A stretch of 64,000 bases of DNA, taken from contig NW_026944247.1 in assembly GCF_033297405.1 (NCBI RefSeq), positions 44,570 to 108,569 of the forward strand. Direction: 5' to 3'. The notes under the pieces were generated by a model. That model did no database searches, was not told the origin of the DNA, and worked only from the letters and a program-made list of their open reading frames with translations. This document shows positions 12,141-24,796 of this stretch, piece after piece. Within the stretch, counting starts at the first letter, position 1. Each line of letters begins with the position of its first letter. The translations under genes and the position numbers were made by a program. This stretch comes from Parathielavia appendiculata (taxonomy: Eukaryota; Ascomycota; Sordariomycetes; Sordariales; Chaetomiaceae).

Positions 12141-13833
12141 TCACTTATCCTCCTTCTCCTGCGCCTTTTCCGTCCTCACGGCCCCCCGTTTCTCCTCCTT
12201 CACACCGCCCTCCTCCTCGTCGGCATCCGCGGCATCGGCCTCCAGCGGGGGAAACACCTGCGTAAAGACATGCCTACTCGCCCACCCTTCGGCCAAACTC
12301 GTCTCAACAACCTGTCCCTCGGGCACCATCTCATGCTTGAGCTCCCACCCGGCCCGCCGACACAGCTCCGCCACGACGACATCGCAGTCGCCCAACAAGT
12401 CAATATCGAAATTGACGTGCGACACGGGCGTGCGGCTGATGTAGATCTGCGGGATATTGGGCGGCAGAAACGGCACCACCTCGCTCACGGGCGCAACCTT
12501 CAAACTCGTGCCAATGACGATGACCAAATCCACCAGATCGCGGTCGTGCTCCGTCAGGCGGCGCGAGAACTCGTCCGGCAGCGGCTCGCCGAAGAAGGTG
12601 ATGTCGGGCTTCATCACTCCACATGACCAGTTCGTCGGGGTATCAAACTCCGAGTCCGAGTTGCTATCATAGTCGCCCGGCCTACGGCGGGGCTTCTTGT
12701 CGGTGCCGTCGCGATTGACCTTGCGCTTGCGCGATGTGGACGAGCTGTTGACCGTCGTCCGGCTGCCCTGCGCGCACTTGCGGCAGCGCGGGATCATGCC
12801 GGCTTTGATCTCCGGGAAGAGCGACTCGCCGGGGACCTTGTGGCCACACTTGACGCAGGACGCGGTCGCGAAGGAGCCGTGGCACTGGATCAGCTTGTCC
12901 GGCTTGATGCCGGCTTTGGCTTCGAGGTTGTCGATGTTTTGGGAGTAGTTGGTCAGCAGCTTGCCCTTTTCTTGGAGGAGCGCGATGAAGGCGTGCGTGG
13001 GCGAGAAGCGGTCGTGGCTGGGGAGGATGTCACGCGCGACCGAGTAGAAGATGGTTGGGTCCTGGCGGAATACGGTGATGTCGAAGACTTCTTGCGGATC
13101 GCTGAGCCCGAGGTGGGCGAGTTTGGAGTAGAGACCGGTGCCCTTGGAGCGGAAGTCAGGGATGCCGAGTGAGGTGGAGATGCCGGCGCCGGTCAGAACG
13201 ATGATATTCTTGGACTTCTTGAGGAGTTCGACCGCGTCATCAACGGTGTTGTACTTTGTGAGCTTGGCCCGCTTAGACAACTCGCGGCTCAGGGCAAGAC
13301 TCAACAGGGAGTAGTAGGCCTCGTCGTCGGCGCCCTCGAGGAAGGCGGGCGGGCGGATGCCAAAGGCGGTTAGGAGCTTCTTGGCCGTGATCAGGCCGGA
13401 GTCGATGGTCCTCTCGCAAAAGACGGTGGGGCCAACAGAACGCAGGAGTCGGCGGAACTCGGTAGCCTCATCTGAGGTGCAGGCCTCAGGATCTGCAGGA
13501 GGTGTTAGTATGCTGATGGCATGAAAAGGAGCTTATGACAGGGGTTCACTTGCCTTCGGTGAAGAAGCGATCCTCGGCCAGATCCTCCAAGGCATCCTGA
13601 AAGAGGGACTCGGTTTCCCAAGACTCGCTGAGGTCATTAACGCGCTCCTCGAGTTCACTGATACCCGGGTTGGGGGCGTTCTTTGGCTCAGCATCGACCG
13701 CTTCGGTCAGTTCCACAAAGGCGCGCTTCTCATCGTAGTCGACCACGTTCTTGACACGAGTGCTGGGTTTCCTGGTGGCAGTGGCGCCGTTGGTTGTGCC
13801 GTTTTCGGCTGAGGCGTCGCGAGATGAGCCCAT
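12141..13833 (-). CDS. Sir2-family NAD+-dependent protein deacetylase with DUF592 N-terminus
   Basis: Histone/protein deacetylase of the SIR2/HST1 branch, probably nuclear and acting in silencing. Exon 1 is 13833-13554 and exon 2 is 13492-12141, giving 543 aa. The N-terminal ~150 residues include a region like the Sir2 N-terminal DUF592 domain (RRLLRSVGPTVFCERTIDSG, KKLLTAFGI). The catalytic core shows GAGISTSLGIPDFRS, NYSQNIDNLE, the catalytic His in QCHGS, two zinc Cys pairs (CVKC and CRKC), FFGEPLP and GTSLKVAPVSE. A basic insert (SRKRKVNRDGTDKKPRRRPG) after the zinc site may be a nuclear signal. The C-terminus is acidic then Lys/Glu-rich. The intron (13493-13553) appears to be GC-AG with donor AAG|GCAAGT. 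Confidence 0.9.
13493..13553 (-). other. GC-AG intron in sir2-like gene
   Basis: The donor read on the minus strand is GAAG|GCAAGT, the textbook GC-donor context. Phase-1 joining gives TEDPEACTSDEATEF and runs into the DUF592 region. The alternative GT four bases downstream gives a stop codon right after the acceptor. Confidence 0.75.
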
Positions 13834-14014
13834 TATGGTGCTGTTGTGTCTTTGTGTCAGGTGGAGTGTTTTGGTCATGTGTTGAGTGACAAAAACAAGA
13901 GCCGTCGGTAATTGAGCGAGACGGGCAAATGGAGTAGAAATAATAGGCGACGACGCGCCAATCAGGAGCAAGATTATTACGACGCAGGCAGAGTGCCGGA
14001 AATGGTGGACGACT

Positions 14015-14190
14015 ACTCGGAGGTGAGTGAGAGTGAAAGTGAGAGTTGGGTGAGTAAACGGAACAAGGCGCTGGAGATTGAGAATTGATTGAGGAAAAGA
14101 GTGAAGAGAGAGAGAAAGAGCCGGGGGAGCAAGTTTGTTTGGGCTTGGCGAAAGTCGAGGTGAGAGAGTGGCAACTCGGTCGGAAAAGCT
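14015..14190 (-). promoter_or_regulatory. CT-rich tract upstream of sir2-like gene
   Basis: The plus strand is strongly GA-rich here (repeated GTGAGAGTGAAAG and GAAGAGAGAGAG), so it is CT-rich on the coding strand of the Sir2 gene, 180-360 bp upstream of its ATG. Such tracts are common just upstream of transcription start sites in filamentous fungi. Function inferred. Confidence 0.4.
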
Positions 14191-16160
14191 TCAGTCAGAC
14201 AGATTCGGCGATAAGTGAACCAGCAGTGGCAGAGTGCCCGTTTCAGAGAACAGAGAAGTCCAGGAATTCTGCTCGCATGGACACCAAATCTTGAATATGG
14301 TCGTTTGTGCACGTAAAAGCAGAGGGGAATGGATGAGGGTTCTGAAGTGCTCCGTAACGGGTTAAGTGTTTAAAGGCAGCGACTGGGTCGAACTGATGAT
14401 CCAGTTCTCTGAGCCTGTAATGTGTAGAATCAATGTTAAGTTTGATCAGAACCTTTGAGTTTTGGGACTGACAGGATAGTTATGCCGCAGATAAGACATG
14501 AGATGAGCCGATAATCAGTGCTACAGTATACTGTAACTGTCTCAAGATTCCACTTCGGCAATCACCAAACAATACGGATGATACAACTTTAATCGAATAC
14601 TGGCTTGCCTAGGTGCCCGAGCCATTGGAAACAAGTAACAGCGTTGTACCGAGTACTACGGTATTCAGTGTTTGAATCAAGCAAATACGTCGGCTCTGAC
14701 ACCGCCAGGCTTTTCAGATCCTTTAGCTGGTACGAATAAGGTACGGTAAGTTACCCTATTATGGGGCTGATCCAGCTGCCCTTGCTCAGCCTCGCTGCCT
14801 TTTCGCGACAGATTGTCGAGACAATGTGGAGGCACTTGGTCATGCCACGGACCAGCCCGCCCAATCAACTTATACCGCAGATCTGCGATCTTACCTTCCT
14901 GATGACTCTATTCGTCCCTTGACCTGCGACAAGCAGTTAGGTTTCGAGAGAAAAGTCATGTTGTACGATCCAAAAGTCTCTCTTTCTTTTCTCCTCCTTT
15001 TTTCCCAATAATAGACGGCTCTCTAGGTAGTGAGGCAATCAAGCAACCTACAGAGTAGGCACCCAAGTCAACCTCAACCCTGACCCAACTGAAGAGATCA
15101 GAGCGCTTTCCCTCATAAAAGGTTGACGTCAGGTACCGCCGTATCCCATCGTTCCAAGTCAAATACCTACATACCGGAAGCACCACCCGAGGCGCGGCAG
15201 TTCACGTCTGGGCGTCACTGGTCTCGCGGTCTATATATTATCCATTATCACTGCCATCCTCAACGCCATCATCAGCCTCGGCCTTCGTCTTCCACATTTA
15301 CTTCCAACAGGCGTCTTTAAGAGTTGGGCAATCTTACTGTAACCAAGTTCTCTTATATGCGCCTTTTCCTCGGCCGCATCTCCAACTAACTCGCCATCAG
15401 AACACCACACTCTCACGGGCAACCCAGTTAGGATGGAAGATGGAGCAGAACTGCCTTTCCAACCATACAACAAGCTCCACCATCACTCGATCAGCCTTCT
15501 CTGCTTTCTGTACCGAGTCGCCAACCATGGTCATGCGTTCGAAACCTCAATAGGAACCCCGAGCTGGATGTGTTGGTTTAGCACGCCGGATCTGTTCCTT
15601 CTCCAGGTCCTCGAGGCTGGCCTCTTGCTCGGCCTGCTCACGGGTCCCACGGTTCTGCTTTCGGTAGATATAATCAAGGCGCGCGTCTTCAGGCCTCGGA
15701 CTGGAAGTCCGATGTCCGGTTATTCAGATGGCTTGGGCTTACAGCTTGGCTGCAAATGTGCCTGGTGCTGTCTTACCGCTTGCTAGGTGGGGAGTGTATC
15801 GGAGAATACCAGCGGTACGGACTGGATATCTTCTTAATGAGTGTAGCGGTTCAGTTTCTTCTAGAGCGATAGGCATTAAGACACAGTTGATACTAGTCCG
15901 GCGCCGAGTGTAGCTGTTTACCCAGTCACAGGCAATCATATATGCCTTATCAGAATGTTTCTATGTTGAAAACGGCTTATTGTTTGCTGACTTCTCTGCG
16001 TGCGTCGCACTGCAGCACACCAGGACAACAGGGTCAAGTCCTTGGGCTACACTCAGACTTGGAATCAGCTGTTATAGGACAAAGATGTTTCCGCCTTCGA
16101 GACTTAGAGTCCAACCCTGGCCTTGTTCGCTAACGTAGAACTTGAAAAGGAACTCGGACA
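14191..16160. other. Gene-poor region
   Basis: About 2 kb without a recognisable gene. Open frames are short and show no domain. A perfect TGACGTCA (CRE/bZIP-type palindrome) lies at 15124-15131, too far from annotated genes to assign. Confidence 0.4.
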
Positions 16161-16164
16161 CACC

Positions 16165-16735
16165 AGCCGATATTCATTTCCTTCTTCTTTCTTCTTATTA
16201 CCTTTCCTCTTTTCTCTTCGCTTCTCTTCTTGCTTCCTTCGTCTCCCTTAAGTCTTGCTTAAGTCTTCCCCTTCTTTTTTCTTACCTCTTCTTCTTTAAA
16301 CTCTATCTCTCTCTTAACCTTCCATTTCGCATTTTTTTCCTACTCCCTTCGTTTGATACCCTCTTTCTCTTTGCTCAACAAGTTCCTGCCATGTGCCTCG
16401 GTAACAAAAAGACAAAGGCTGGATCATACCCTAGCGATCCGAGGAAGAGTATCGCCAGGTCTATCGCTGCCCTCTTCCCAGTCGTCACATCGGGATTGCA
16501 TACTCGGGCCGACATCAGCTTCATATTTAGGTATTCTCAGCATCTGCAACAGTGTTCTGACAAGCTCATCCTTTCACGCATTCCGTCACCAGCCCGATGG
16601 GAGCCATCTAAAATCGTCTCGGCCGTGTCTCAACCACTTCCGCTCTGCCATCGTCTGCGGACCATCAGAGGAACTGAGATCGGTGGCAGATTACTCCGTA
16701 GACAAACCACCGGGAGCAAAGCATCACCCGCATAG
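16165..16735 (+). other. CT-rich tract followed by a small candidate ORF
   Basis: A strong pyrimidine tract (16165-16380) ends about 10 nt before an ATG at 16391 in good context (GCCATG). The ORF 16391-16735 encodes 114 aa beginning MCLGNKKTKAG. The start loosely recalls small fungal proteins that begin MCFGxxK, but the rest shows nothing familiar and may be intronic or non-coding. The layout resembles a fungal leader plus start codon, so a small gene or non-coding transcript is possible. Confidence 0.25.
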
Positions 16736-17368
16736 ACATATACATTAATCTCACACACAGGTTTGATCAGAGGAGCCCATTTCACATGATTCCGTATCAA
16801 CGCCAAAACTCTACTCACAACAACTAAATAACGACATAGAAAGGATAGCCGACAACAAATCCACCTGTGGACCCAGATAACAGAAATAGAAAGAGGGTGC
16901 TTTTTTGGCAAAACACAAACGACTGAATGAGCCTGAGCCAAGCCAGGACCTCTTTGGATGGCTTGCACCATGAACGAATGCTCCGTTGTTGTAACGACCG
17001 GATGATGCCCCCATCTACTTCGCCAGACGCCGCTCCCTCTGCCCGCGCCCCACCCAAGCCACGGACGAACAGCAAAAGAAATAAAAACCGACACCCCGTC
17101 CATTACCAAGTGATGTATGAAGCAATCAAGGGGGCAAAACCACATCGAAACGTATCAAACTATGCCATCACCAACTCCGTCTTTGGCGCCAGCCAACTCA
17201 TCATCAAATCCGTCTCCTACCCTCCTTCTCGCCCTCTGCTGATAAGCCAAGGTCAGCAGGCTTCTCCATCCTGCCTTCGCAACCCTCGCCTCTTTGACCT
17301 GTGCTTTGTACAATAATAGTATACACATTCACAACGGCTGAGTCGGCACTGCAAATCGAGCCCGACTC
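16736..17368. other. 3' flank of Ca2+-ATPase gene
   Basis: No gene recognised. Probably the 3' UTR and terminator region of the minus-strand P-type ATPase. Confidence 0.4.
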
Positions 17369-20300
17369 TCACTCCTGCGGCTTAGGCGTCGAAGGCGACT
17401 TGGGTTTGGGCAAGCTGAGGATCGGAACGTCGTCTTGCTTAACCGCAGCAGGCTCCTCGCCACCAATCTCCTGCGGCTCGTCCGACAGAACCTGCCCGCC
17501 AAACACGGACTGGCTGGTGGCACCCTTGGACTCCTCGCCTGAGGGGCTCGGCCGCGGGAACTGGCCAAAATCTGGCTCGGGACCGCGTCGATCGATGGGC
17601 GACCAGCTAGCGGCGATACTGCCGGCCACGATGCCCGCCATAACTGTAGGAGCGCCTAAGGCGCTATTGGACCGCGAGCGCATGCTCCTGCTGCGCCGGC
17701 GCGAGTCGGGCGTCGGGGCGACGTTTGAGCCATAGCTGTCCTCGCGTGTTGGCGTCTGCGGCAGGCGGTGGATCGAGTTGGACCGCGAGTGTTCGCGGCT
17801 GTGGGCGGGGCTCTTCCTAGGGAGGAACGTCTCGCGCGGATGCTTCATGGCGAACTTGAGGTTATTGAGGCGACCACCCTTGACACGCTTGAGCCAGGCC
17901 AGCTCGTCCCTGACCTCGGCAAGCGGCTCGAGGTAGGCATTGAAGCGCTCGTCGTCGTCCGATACGGTGACTCCCGGGACCTTGGAGTCGGACTTCCGCT
18001 TGAACGACGCAGGAATCAATTTTGCGATCAGCTCGTCAGGGATGAGTCGGATGATGACGCCGACCGGGACGGAGAGGATGCCAAGAAGAATTGCAATGCC
18101 CCACATCGCCGGCGTCTGACCCTGTGGTGAGATTCGGAATGCGGCCCCGCCAACCATGACAATCAAGACTTGGCCTCCACACATGATGGCGCTGATTACG
18201 ATGAAATACGGGTTTTTGAGCATGCCCTCGAAAATGTTGAAGTTGTTGTCCAAACGGCGGTTGCTGCAGCAGCGTTAGTTAATCGCTCGTGGAACCGACG
18301 AAACTCCATCTCCACTTACTTCCACTGGTTGAAGATCTGCATCCAAACGAATGTGTTGAAAACCAAGGTGTGGATCTGGGACTCCGTAATGCCCTCATCA
18401 GGTCCGGGAAGGACACTAGCCTTTCCGAAATATATCAGGAACGTGATCAGCAACTGATACACGGCCTGGCCCAAAATCATCTTCCACATAGTGATGGAGA
18501 TAATGGAGGCCCCCTTGCGCTCAGGCTTGCGCTGCAACACGTTATCCCGCGGAGGGTCCGTCGCGAGAGCCAGCGCGGCGAGCGTATCCATGATGAGGTT
18601 GACCCACAGCAGCTGGACTGCAGTCAACACCGCAATTTGTTCATCGCTCTGAACAGCTGACACGAAGGTGAGCACCACCGCGGTGACATTGACAGTGAGC
18701 TGGAACTGGAGAAAACGCTTGACCGCATCGTTGACTGCACGACCCCACTTGAGCGCCTTGACAATGGAAGCAAAGTTATCGTCCATGAGGATGATGGCGG
18801 ATGCCTCTTTGGCAACCTCGGTTCCGGCGATGCCCATGGAGAAGCCAATGTCGGCCATCTTGAGGGCGGGAGCGTCGTTGGTTCCATCTCCCGTGACCGC
18901 GACCGTTTCCCCCATGTCCTTGAGACGCTTCACCAGGATACGCTTGTCCTCAGGACTGGACCGTGCCAGAACGTGTAGCCGAGGGATGATCTCTTCTTGC
19001 TGGGCCTTGCTCATGTTCCGGAACTCGGGGCCTTCAAGGACCACGCTGTTAGGTTGCAGAATGCCGCAATCGGCAGCGATAGCCTCGGCCGTCATCCTGT
19101 TATCTCCAGTAACCATGCGAACAACAACACCAGCTGTCTGGCAATCCCGGACTGCCTCGGGCACGCCCGGGCGCAGGGGGTCCTTGATGCCGACCACACC
19201 GACGAAGGTCATATTCCGGCAGATGTCTTCAAAGACGATCTCGTCCTTCTCAGCATCCACCCGACGGGAGGGCTTAGGCGGCCACCGATCAAAATCTCGA
19301 TAGACGAGACCGATAGTCCGCAGAGAGTTCCGTGCATACGTCTCGATCAGCCTCCTGATGGTTTCGCGGTTATCCTCCGTAAGGGTCGCCGAGACTAGAC
19401 CGCCCGAAGGGTCGCGCAGGATTTGGGTGCATTTATCCAGCACAATCTCCGAGGCGCCCTTGACATAGAGCCGTGCCTTGCCGTTGTCTAATTGGACGAC
19501 GATACCCATGCATTTGCGTCCAGAGTCGAACGGGATCAGGTGTAGCGTCTTCACATTGGCTCTCTCTTCGTTGACAGGGCCCATCGCCAAATGCTGGCGG
19601 GCCAGGATCAGAAGTGCCGTCTCTGTCTTGGAGCCAATAAATGCTTCTTCGCCGTTGTTGTTGCCCTCGAACGCTGTTGAATTAAGTGCAATCGACTTCA
19701 GCACCAAGTCTTTAACTTCAGGATGCAAAGTCGAGACGAGCTCCTGAACTCCGACGTCCTTTTCGGAAGTGTCCTTCTGATCTGGCGTAGTCGTGGTGCC
19801 GAACCGATGGCTTGTGCCAACAGTACCCGCCACGACCTGCATCTTGTTCTGCGTAAGGGTGCCCGTCTTGTCGGAGCAGATCGTGGTCGCGTTGCCCATG
19901 ACCTCGCAGGCCTTGAGGTGCCGGACGAGGTTGTTATCTTTGAGCATGCGCGTGGTAGCGAAAGCGAGCGCCAACGTGACAGCAAGTGGGAGGCCCTCGG
20001 GGATAGCCACGACCACAATGGTGACAACGGTGATGAAGATGGTGATGAAGCGATGTCCTTTCTGCGCAGGTGACTCGGATGAAGCAGGTTCTCTGGTGAT
20101 GGTTACAAGGAATCGGATGAAGAGAACCAGGAAGAGAAGCAGAGCGACGGCACCACCGAGCTTAGCGATGTATTCGGCGATGACGTTGAGCTTCGACTGC
20201 AAAGGCGTGATTTCGGGATCCTCGTTGAGAGCCATCATGGTTCTGCCGTAGCTCGAGTAAATACCGGTAGAGGTGACCATGAATTTGCCGGCACCTTCCA

Positions 20301-21808
20301 TGACACGGGATCCGGACTGGATGAACGGGTCCATCTTCTTCAAATTCTCGTGATTCTCGATGGCGGCAAAGACCTCATCGGCGGGTCTCTTGCGGATAAT
20401 GTCCGACTCACCCGTGGCCTGAGACTCGTCACACTTGACGCTGTACCCCTCAATGAGGATACCGTCGACCGGCACCATGTCGCCCGGTTCCAGGAGGAGG
20501 ACATCGCCAGCCAAGATATCAAAAACGGAAATCTCCACCGTCTTCCCAGACCGAACAGCCTTCACCAAGCGATCCTGTTTTTTCCTGTTTAACTTGGCAA
20601 ACTGACGTTCTTTCTGGTAGTCGTTGAGCGACCCGACCAGGACCACGATTGCAATGGCGACGATGATTGCGACACCTTCAACCCATTCAGCTCCGGAAAA
20701 CGACCCATCCTCATGGTTCTCAGTTGGAGCCAGGGTCTGGTAGATGCCAACGGCGAGGGAGACGACTGCGGCGGCCGACAGCAACATCAAGACCTTGTCG
20801 TTGTACGTGATCCACATGAGCTGAAGAAGGGTCTTGCCTTTCTTCTCGGGCAGCCTGTTGTCGCGAAAGACGCGTTTCCGCGAAGAAAAGGGTTCGCTCG
20901 CCGGGTCCTCAGCATGGTGCGCATGGCTGTTCGGCGGGGCATGCGCCGCGCCCTCGCTGAGCGCTTTCTTGCCACGAGGGGCGACTTCTTCAAAGGACAC
21001 AGCGCCGTCAAGAGCGGTCTCATCCACACTCAAGCCCGTCGTTCGGTTGCTACGCAAGCCTTTCTCGATCCCGGCGAGACCTCCGAGACTGTAGAAGGCC
21101 GACAGGCTCTTGGGGTCAAACATCTTGTTCAGCATGCCCGGACTGAAGGCGAACGGATTGTCCTCAACCTTGAAATCGTCTTCCTTGCCCTGGTCCGGTT
21201 TGAGCGCATCTTCGTCGTCCATGATAAGGTGATTGTCTGATTTATCGCCGAACGGAGGGCTGTTCTTCCCCTCAGAGAATGAGCCGCCGATGACGGTGGT
21301 GTCCCCTTGCGAGGAGGTAACGGACCGCGCATCATCCGTCGAGTTCACCGAGTTCTGGCGTGAGCGCTGTGTGTTGGGGACGGCGAGGAAACTCTGGCCG
21401 TTGTTCCCGCGGAACGAGAATGGGCTGGAGATATTGTGCGGGCTGGTAGGGCGACTGTCTCTGGCATCCGAAGCTTTCGCGGCTTGCACCTCGGGCCTTG
21501 TGATCGAGAGGCTGCGTTTGTGCGAGCTTGATGTTGGGTCCGTCGGGCTTCCTAGGGAGGCGGGAGAGTTGGAAACGGCTGCTGGGCCTCCTTCAGCGAG
21601 CGGCTCAGCTGAAGAACTTGGGCTCACGGCCGTGGTATCAATTGTGATGGTCGGTCTTCCCATTGTTAGCTGCGCTGGCAGTAACAAGAATAGTGAGAGC
21701 AAACAGGCGTGCGCTATATTCTGAGGGCAGAGAGACAGATACTTACGCTCTAGGGCGGCGAGGAGGCGCCGAGTCGCCATCCTTGGCGTTGTGGTTAGAT
21801 CCTGACAT
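17369..21808 (-). CDS. nca-2: Plasma-membrane type Ca2+-transporting P-type ATPase (PMC1/NCA-2 like)
   Basis: Pumps Ca2+ out of the cytosol, into the vacuole or across the plasma membrane (P2B family). Exons 21808-21747, 21655-18320 and 18263-17369 give 1430 aa, close to Neurospora NCA-2. The first exon encodes MSGSNHNAKDGDSAPPRRPRA. It joins PTITIDT through an unusual AAG acceptor, because both upstream CAG sites give stops. Key motifs are the membrane-helix PEGLP, the phosphorylation site CSDKTGTLTQNKM (Asp ~617), KGASEIVLDKC, MVTGDNRMTAEAIA and the hinge GDGTNDAPALK. About ten membrane helices are apparent. A long Ser/Arg-rich C-terminal tail (after QWNNRRLDNNFNIF) could hold a regulatory region. 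The long N-terminal cytosolic extension is typical of fungal members. Confidence 0.93.
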
Positions 21809-23182
21809 GGTAGCTGAGGACGCTGCTTGCGGTCGTCAGCGACGCGACTCAGCCCTCGCGGGCGACAACAAGATGGAGTCGACGTGTGGGTGGTATCGCA
21901 AGTGGCGAGGCTGGCTGTACCAACGGCAGCTGTCTTTCCGCCTTCTGCCGGTGTTCTGCCTTATCCAGCCACAGTCGAGTTTGGGATGCACGGTCACGGG
22001 TGCATTGGGCTGTGTCGTCACAAATGATGGAAACTGGTCGTATGGTTCGGTCAGAGACAAAGGCAAGCGGTCGCCCAATTTGGTAGATTACTCCTCAACA
22101 CACAGTTGCAAACTGATGTGAGAAGTGAATAGAAATGCGTGCGTAGTCCTGACGCGCGCAGCCCAAAGTGTGGCGGGGATTAAGCGCAGGTTTGGGCAGC
22201 AGGGAATGATGTATTTGGGAGCTTGGAGGCGGTGCAACAACAGCGCTTAGACTCCGTCTTCCCTGGTTCATGACTTTCAGAACTGGAAGACTGCGTCCCC
22301 AATGAGGTTGGAGAAGGGCAGCCTGGAAGAGAGAAGAAGAGCACTCGTCTTGACAGATCGATGTCGGCGCCTTGGCGTCTGCCAAGTGTCCCACTCCTGA
22401 GGCAGTGCAAGCCACAACAGGGGTTGGCATGCTCGGCATGTTACATAGCTTCCGTCTTTAGTTGCAGCGGCCCCTCAATTCATTCCACTTCCCGGCATAA
22501 ACAGACCGTCCTTTCTCTTTTGTTGATGCCGTGTGTTTCTCCTCCGAGTCCCTTGGAAGCACAAAAGGACCAAGTCTTGGAAACTGCGGTCCACGAGCGA
22601 AATTTCATCTTTCTTGCTTGCCAAGTAAGGCGGTCTCTGGTCAGAGAGCCTTGGCAGTACCCGTAGCCGGGCACTCCGTGCTGCGCTCATGGCCCAAGAT
22701 TTGCAGGTGCCTCGTTCATCCAATCTTAAAATACGGATACGTGATATTGGCTGGGCAAGCATACGGACAGAAATTATACATGTATGTTTCCGTAATGTTG
22801 CCCTATCTGATCTTGCTGTGCCGCGTTGCTGCAACGGCCGCCGGAGATCGGTTTGAGCATCTCTCCTTGTATGAGTACCGCACGGACAAAGCTCATTTGT
22901 AGGTGAAAAAGTCCGTATCAAAGCAGCGCTTCAAGTTGGCTGTTGGGACTCCAAATTAGTAGGACTCTCTTCATGAACGGTTACTGAACCGCACATTGAT
23001 GCTTATACAGTGCACTTCCGTACACTAGCAAGCCCTGGGATTAGCTTCAAACTCGTAATGAGGACTGCAGTGGGGACAAGGCGCACTGATCTTATCCGCA
23101 TCGTCTGCCAGTGTTCATGTCCATGCTCCGTAACCAAGTGTTGTACTTTTCACGCATGCACGACGTCTTCAAGTATCAATAT
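21809..23182. other. Intergenic region
   Basis: 5' flank of the Ca2+-ATPase and gene-poor DNA. No recognisable coding region, RNA or repeat. Confidence 0.45.
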
Positions 23183-23850
23183 CTATAGTTGAGCTTCGTA
23201 TTGATTCCCAACTAATGTTGATCCTCTTAAGGGTACAGGATATGTTTCCGGCACAAACTTCCCTTCTTCACACACCTGGGCCAGGTCGGCAAGACTGGCG
23301 ATCGCAGGATTGCCAAGACTCTTCCGCACGGGCATCCTCATCATGAGCTCCAACCAACTCTGTGGCACCGAAGCATGGCGGTGCTGTGTTATGTATCGCC
23401 GGCAAAGATGGTGCTGAGACGAAGGGAGCATGAGATGGAGCAACTCAGGTGCGTGATCGGGGCGTAGCAGTTTCAAACCGTCCGTGTCTTTGCCGCCAAC
23501 AGTTTCGATCTTTGAGAGACGATCTTGAGGTCAGGAGTCTCCCCTTACTCGGCAAGTCTTGCCATCGGCCAGGACGAACCTTTCTTTACCCACCAACGTA
23601 CAATATACATCTGGGTAAGTGTACCTCTCTCTGTCAAACAACTCTAAGACTGGTTTGTATGTTTCATGAAACGCTCTCTTTCCATGACGATCATTGTTCC
23701 CGAAGTGCCGATTGGCTGGGAATTGACATTCTGGAAGCAGCAAGTCCCAAGCAAGTCCCAACCGTGCGATGAACTCCAATCTCGCAGCGGCACAACATGG
23801 TGAACAGGCGAGCAAAAACAAGGTACAGCAAATCAATAGTGTCCTCGAGG
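23183..23850 (-). other. Possible coding remnant of unknown family
   Basis: One minus-strand frame reads protein-like from about 23850 down to 23183 with a single TGA near 23530. Segments such as FGNNDRHGKRAFHETYKPV and KLLRPDHAPELLHLMLPSS look like real protein. The TGA could be removed by a 66-nt GTAAAG...AAG intron with a CTGAC branch site. However, the frame has no ATG: it begins after TAA and its first start-like codon is TTG. This could be an internal part of a spliced gene or a decayed gene. I do not recognise the family. Confidence 0.25.
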
Positions 23851-24796
23851 AGCAACTTTACGAAGAGTTCTATTCGTCGCTTCGACCCGCCTCATGCATG
23901 ATGGTGTGGTGCAACCCTCATACGCCAACCGCCGAGTCTTAACGATCCATCGATCAGATTGCAGCACAGCTTTGGTCGTTTTGCGGGTGATATTTACCTG
24001 TACGCGGTATGACGTTGGTGCCCTGCAGAGACACATGGCGATGCCCCCTTAAGCATGGACGAGCGGTTGTGGATAAGGTAGTCATGGATGGCACCCAGTG
24101 TTATGAGACAGCTCGGCACTAACACAGGATCGGATCAGTTTGAAGATGAATTAATCCCGATGCTATCAATGATGTATCAAGTTTTTCGCCGAGGCTGTCA
24201 GCACAATAGGACTCCAGTAACACCGGCTCATGGGCGATCCGGCTGGTCGAAAGGCCAGTGTCAAAGCGCCTCAGTGGCTGATTCGACTGCATTGTCTCAT
24301 GACCGCCAGAGAGCTTCCGCCCATTCATCGATCCCCTAACCGCATGTCCATAGAGCTCGCGCAGAGTAAGCCTCGTCTCTGCTTTCCAGCAATGACCTCC
24401 CGGAGTATCACAGATCAAGCTCCCCTTACAAAGTAAGAGCTTCCAGTACGCATTTAAGGCGCCGGATTTCAGTGGCAGTTCTGAATACGAGCAAGTGTAC
24501 GGGGTAGTAAAGAAATGTCTGCGGCTCTGCAAGGGAACGAGTGACCGCTCCACAACCCTTGCTGACACCTCACAGATCCTTGGCGCCTGCTTGGGCAACT
24601 TCAACCACAAGATAACATGGCTGCATGATTCTGTAAGCATTGACATACCTTACGACAAGAACAGTGGAGAAAGATTTCAGCTATGCTGCGTAACATGTAT
24701 GTGCTCTGAAGCCTTCCCCCGACTTGAGCATTAGTGCCCGCGGCTAACCACTCTCCCAGGTCCCCACCGCCTAGCACCTCGGCGATCGCCCTGTCC
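23851..24796. other. Gene-poor region
   Basis: Contains a 175-codon minus-strand ATG frame (24646-24119) with no recognisable domain and mixed composition. I do not support it as a gene. Confidence 0.35.

Noticed and set aside
24119..24646. 175-codon minus-strand ATG frame
   Set aside because: No recognisable domain, uneven composition, in a gene-poor zone; length alone is not sufficient support.
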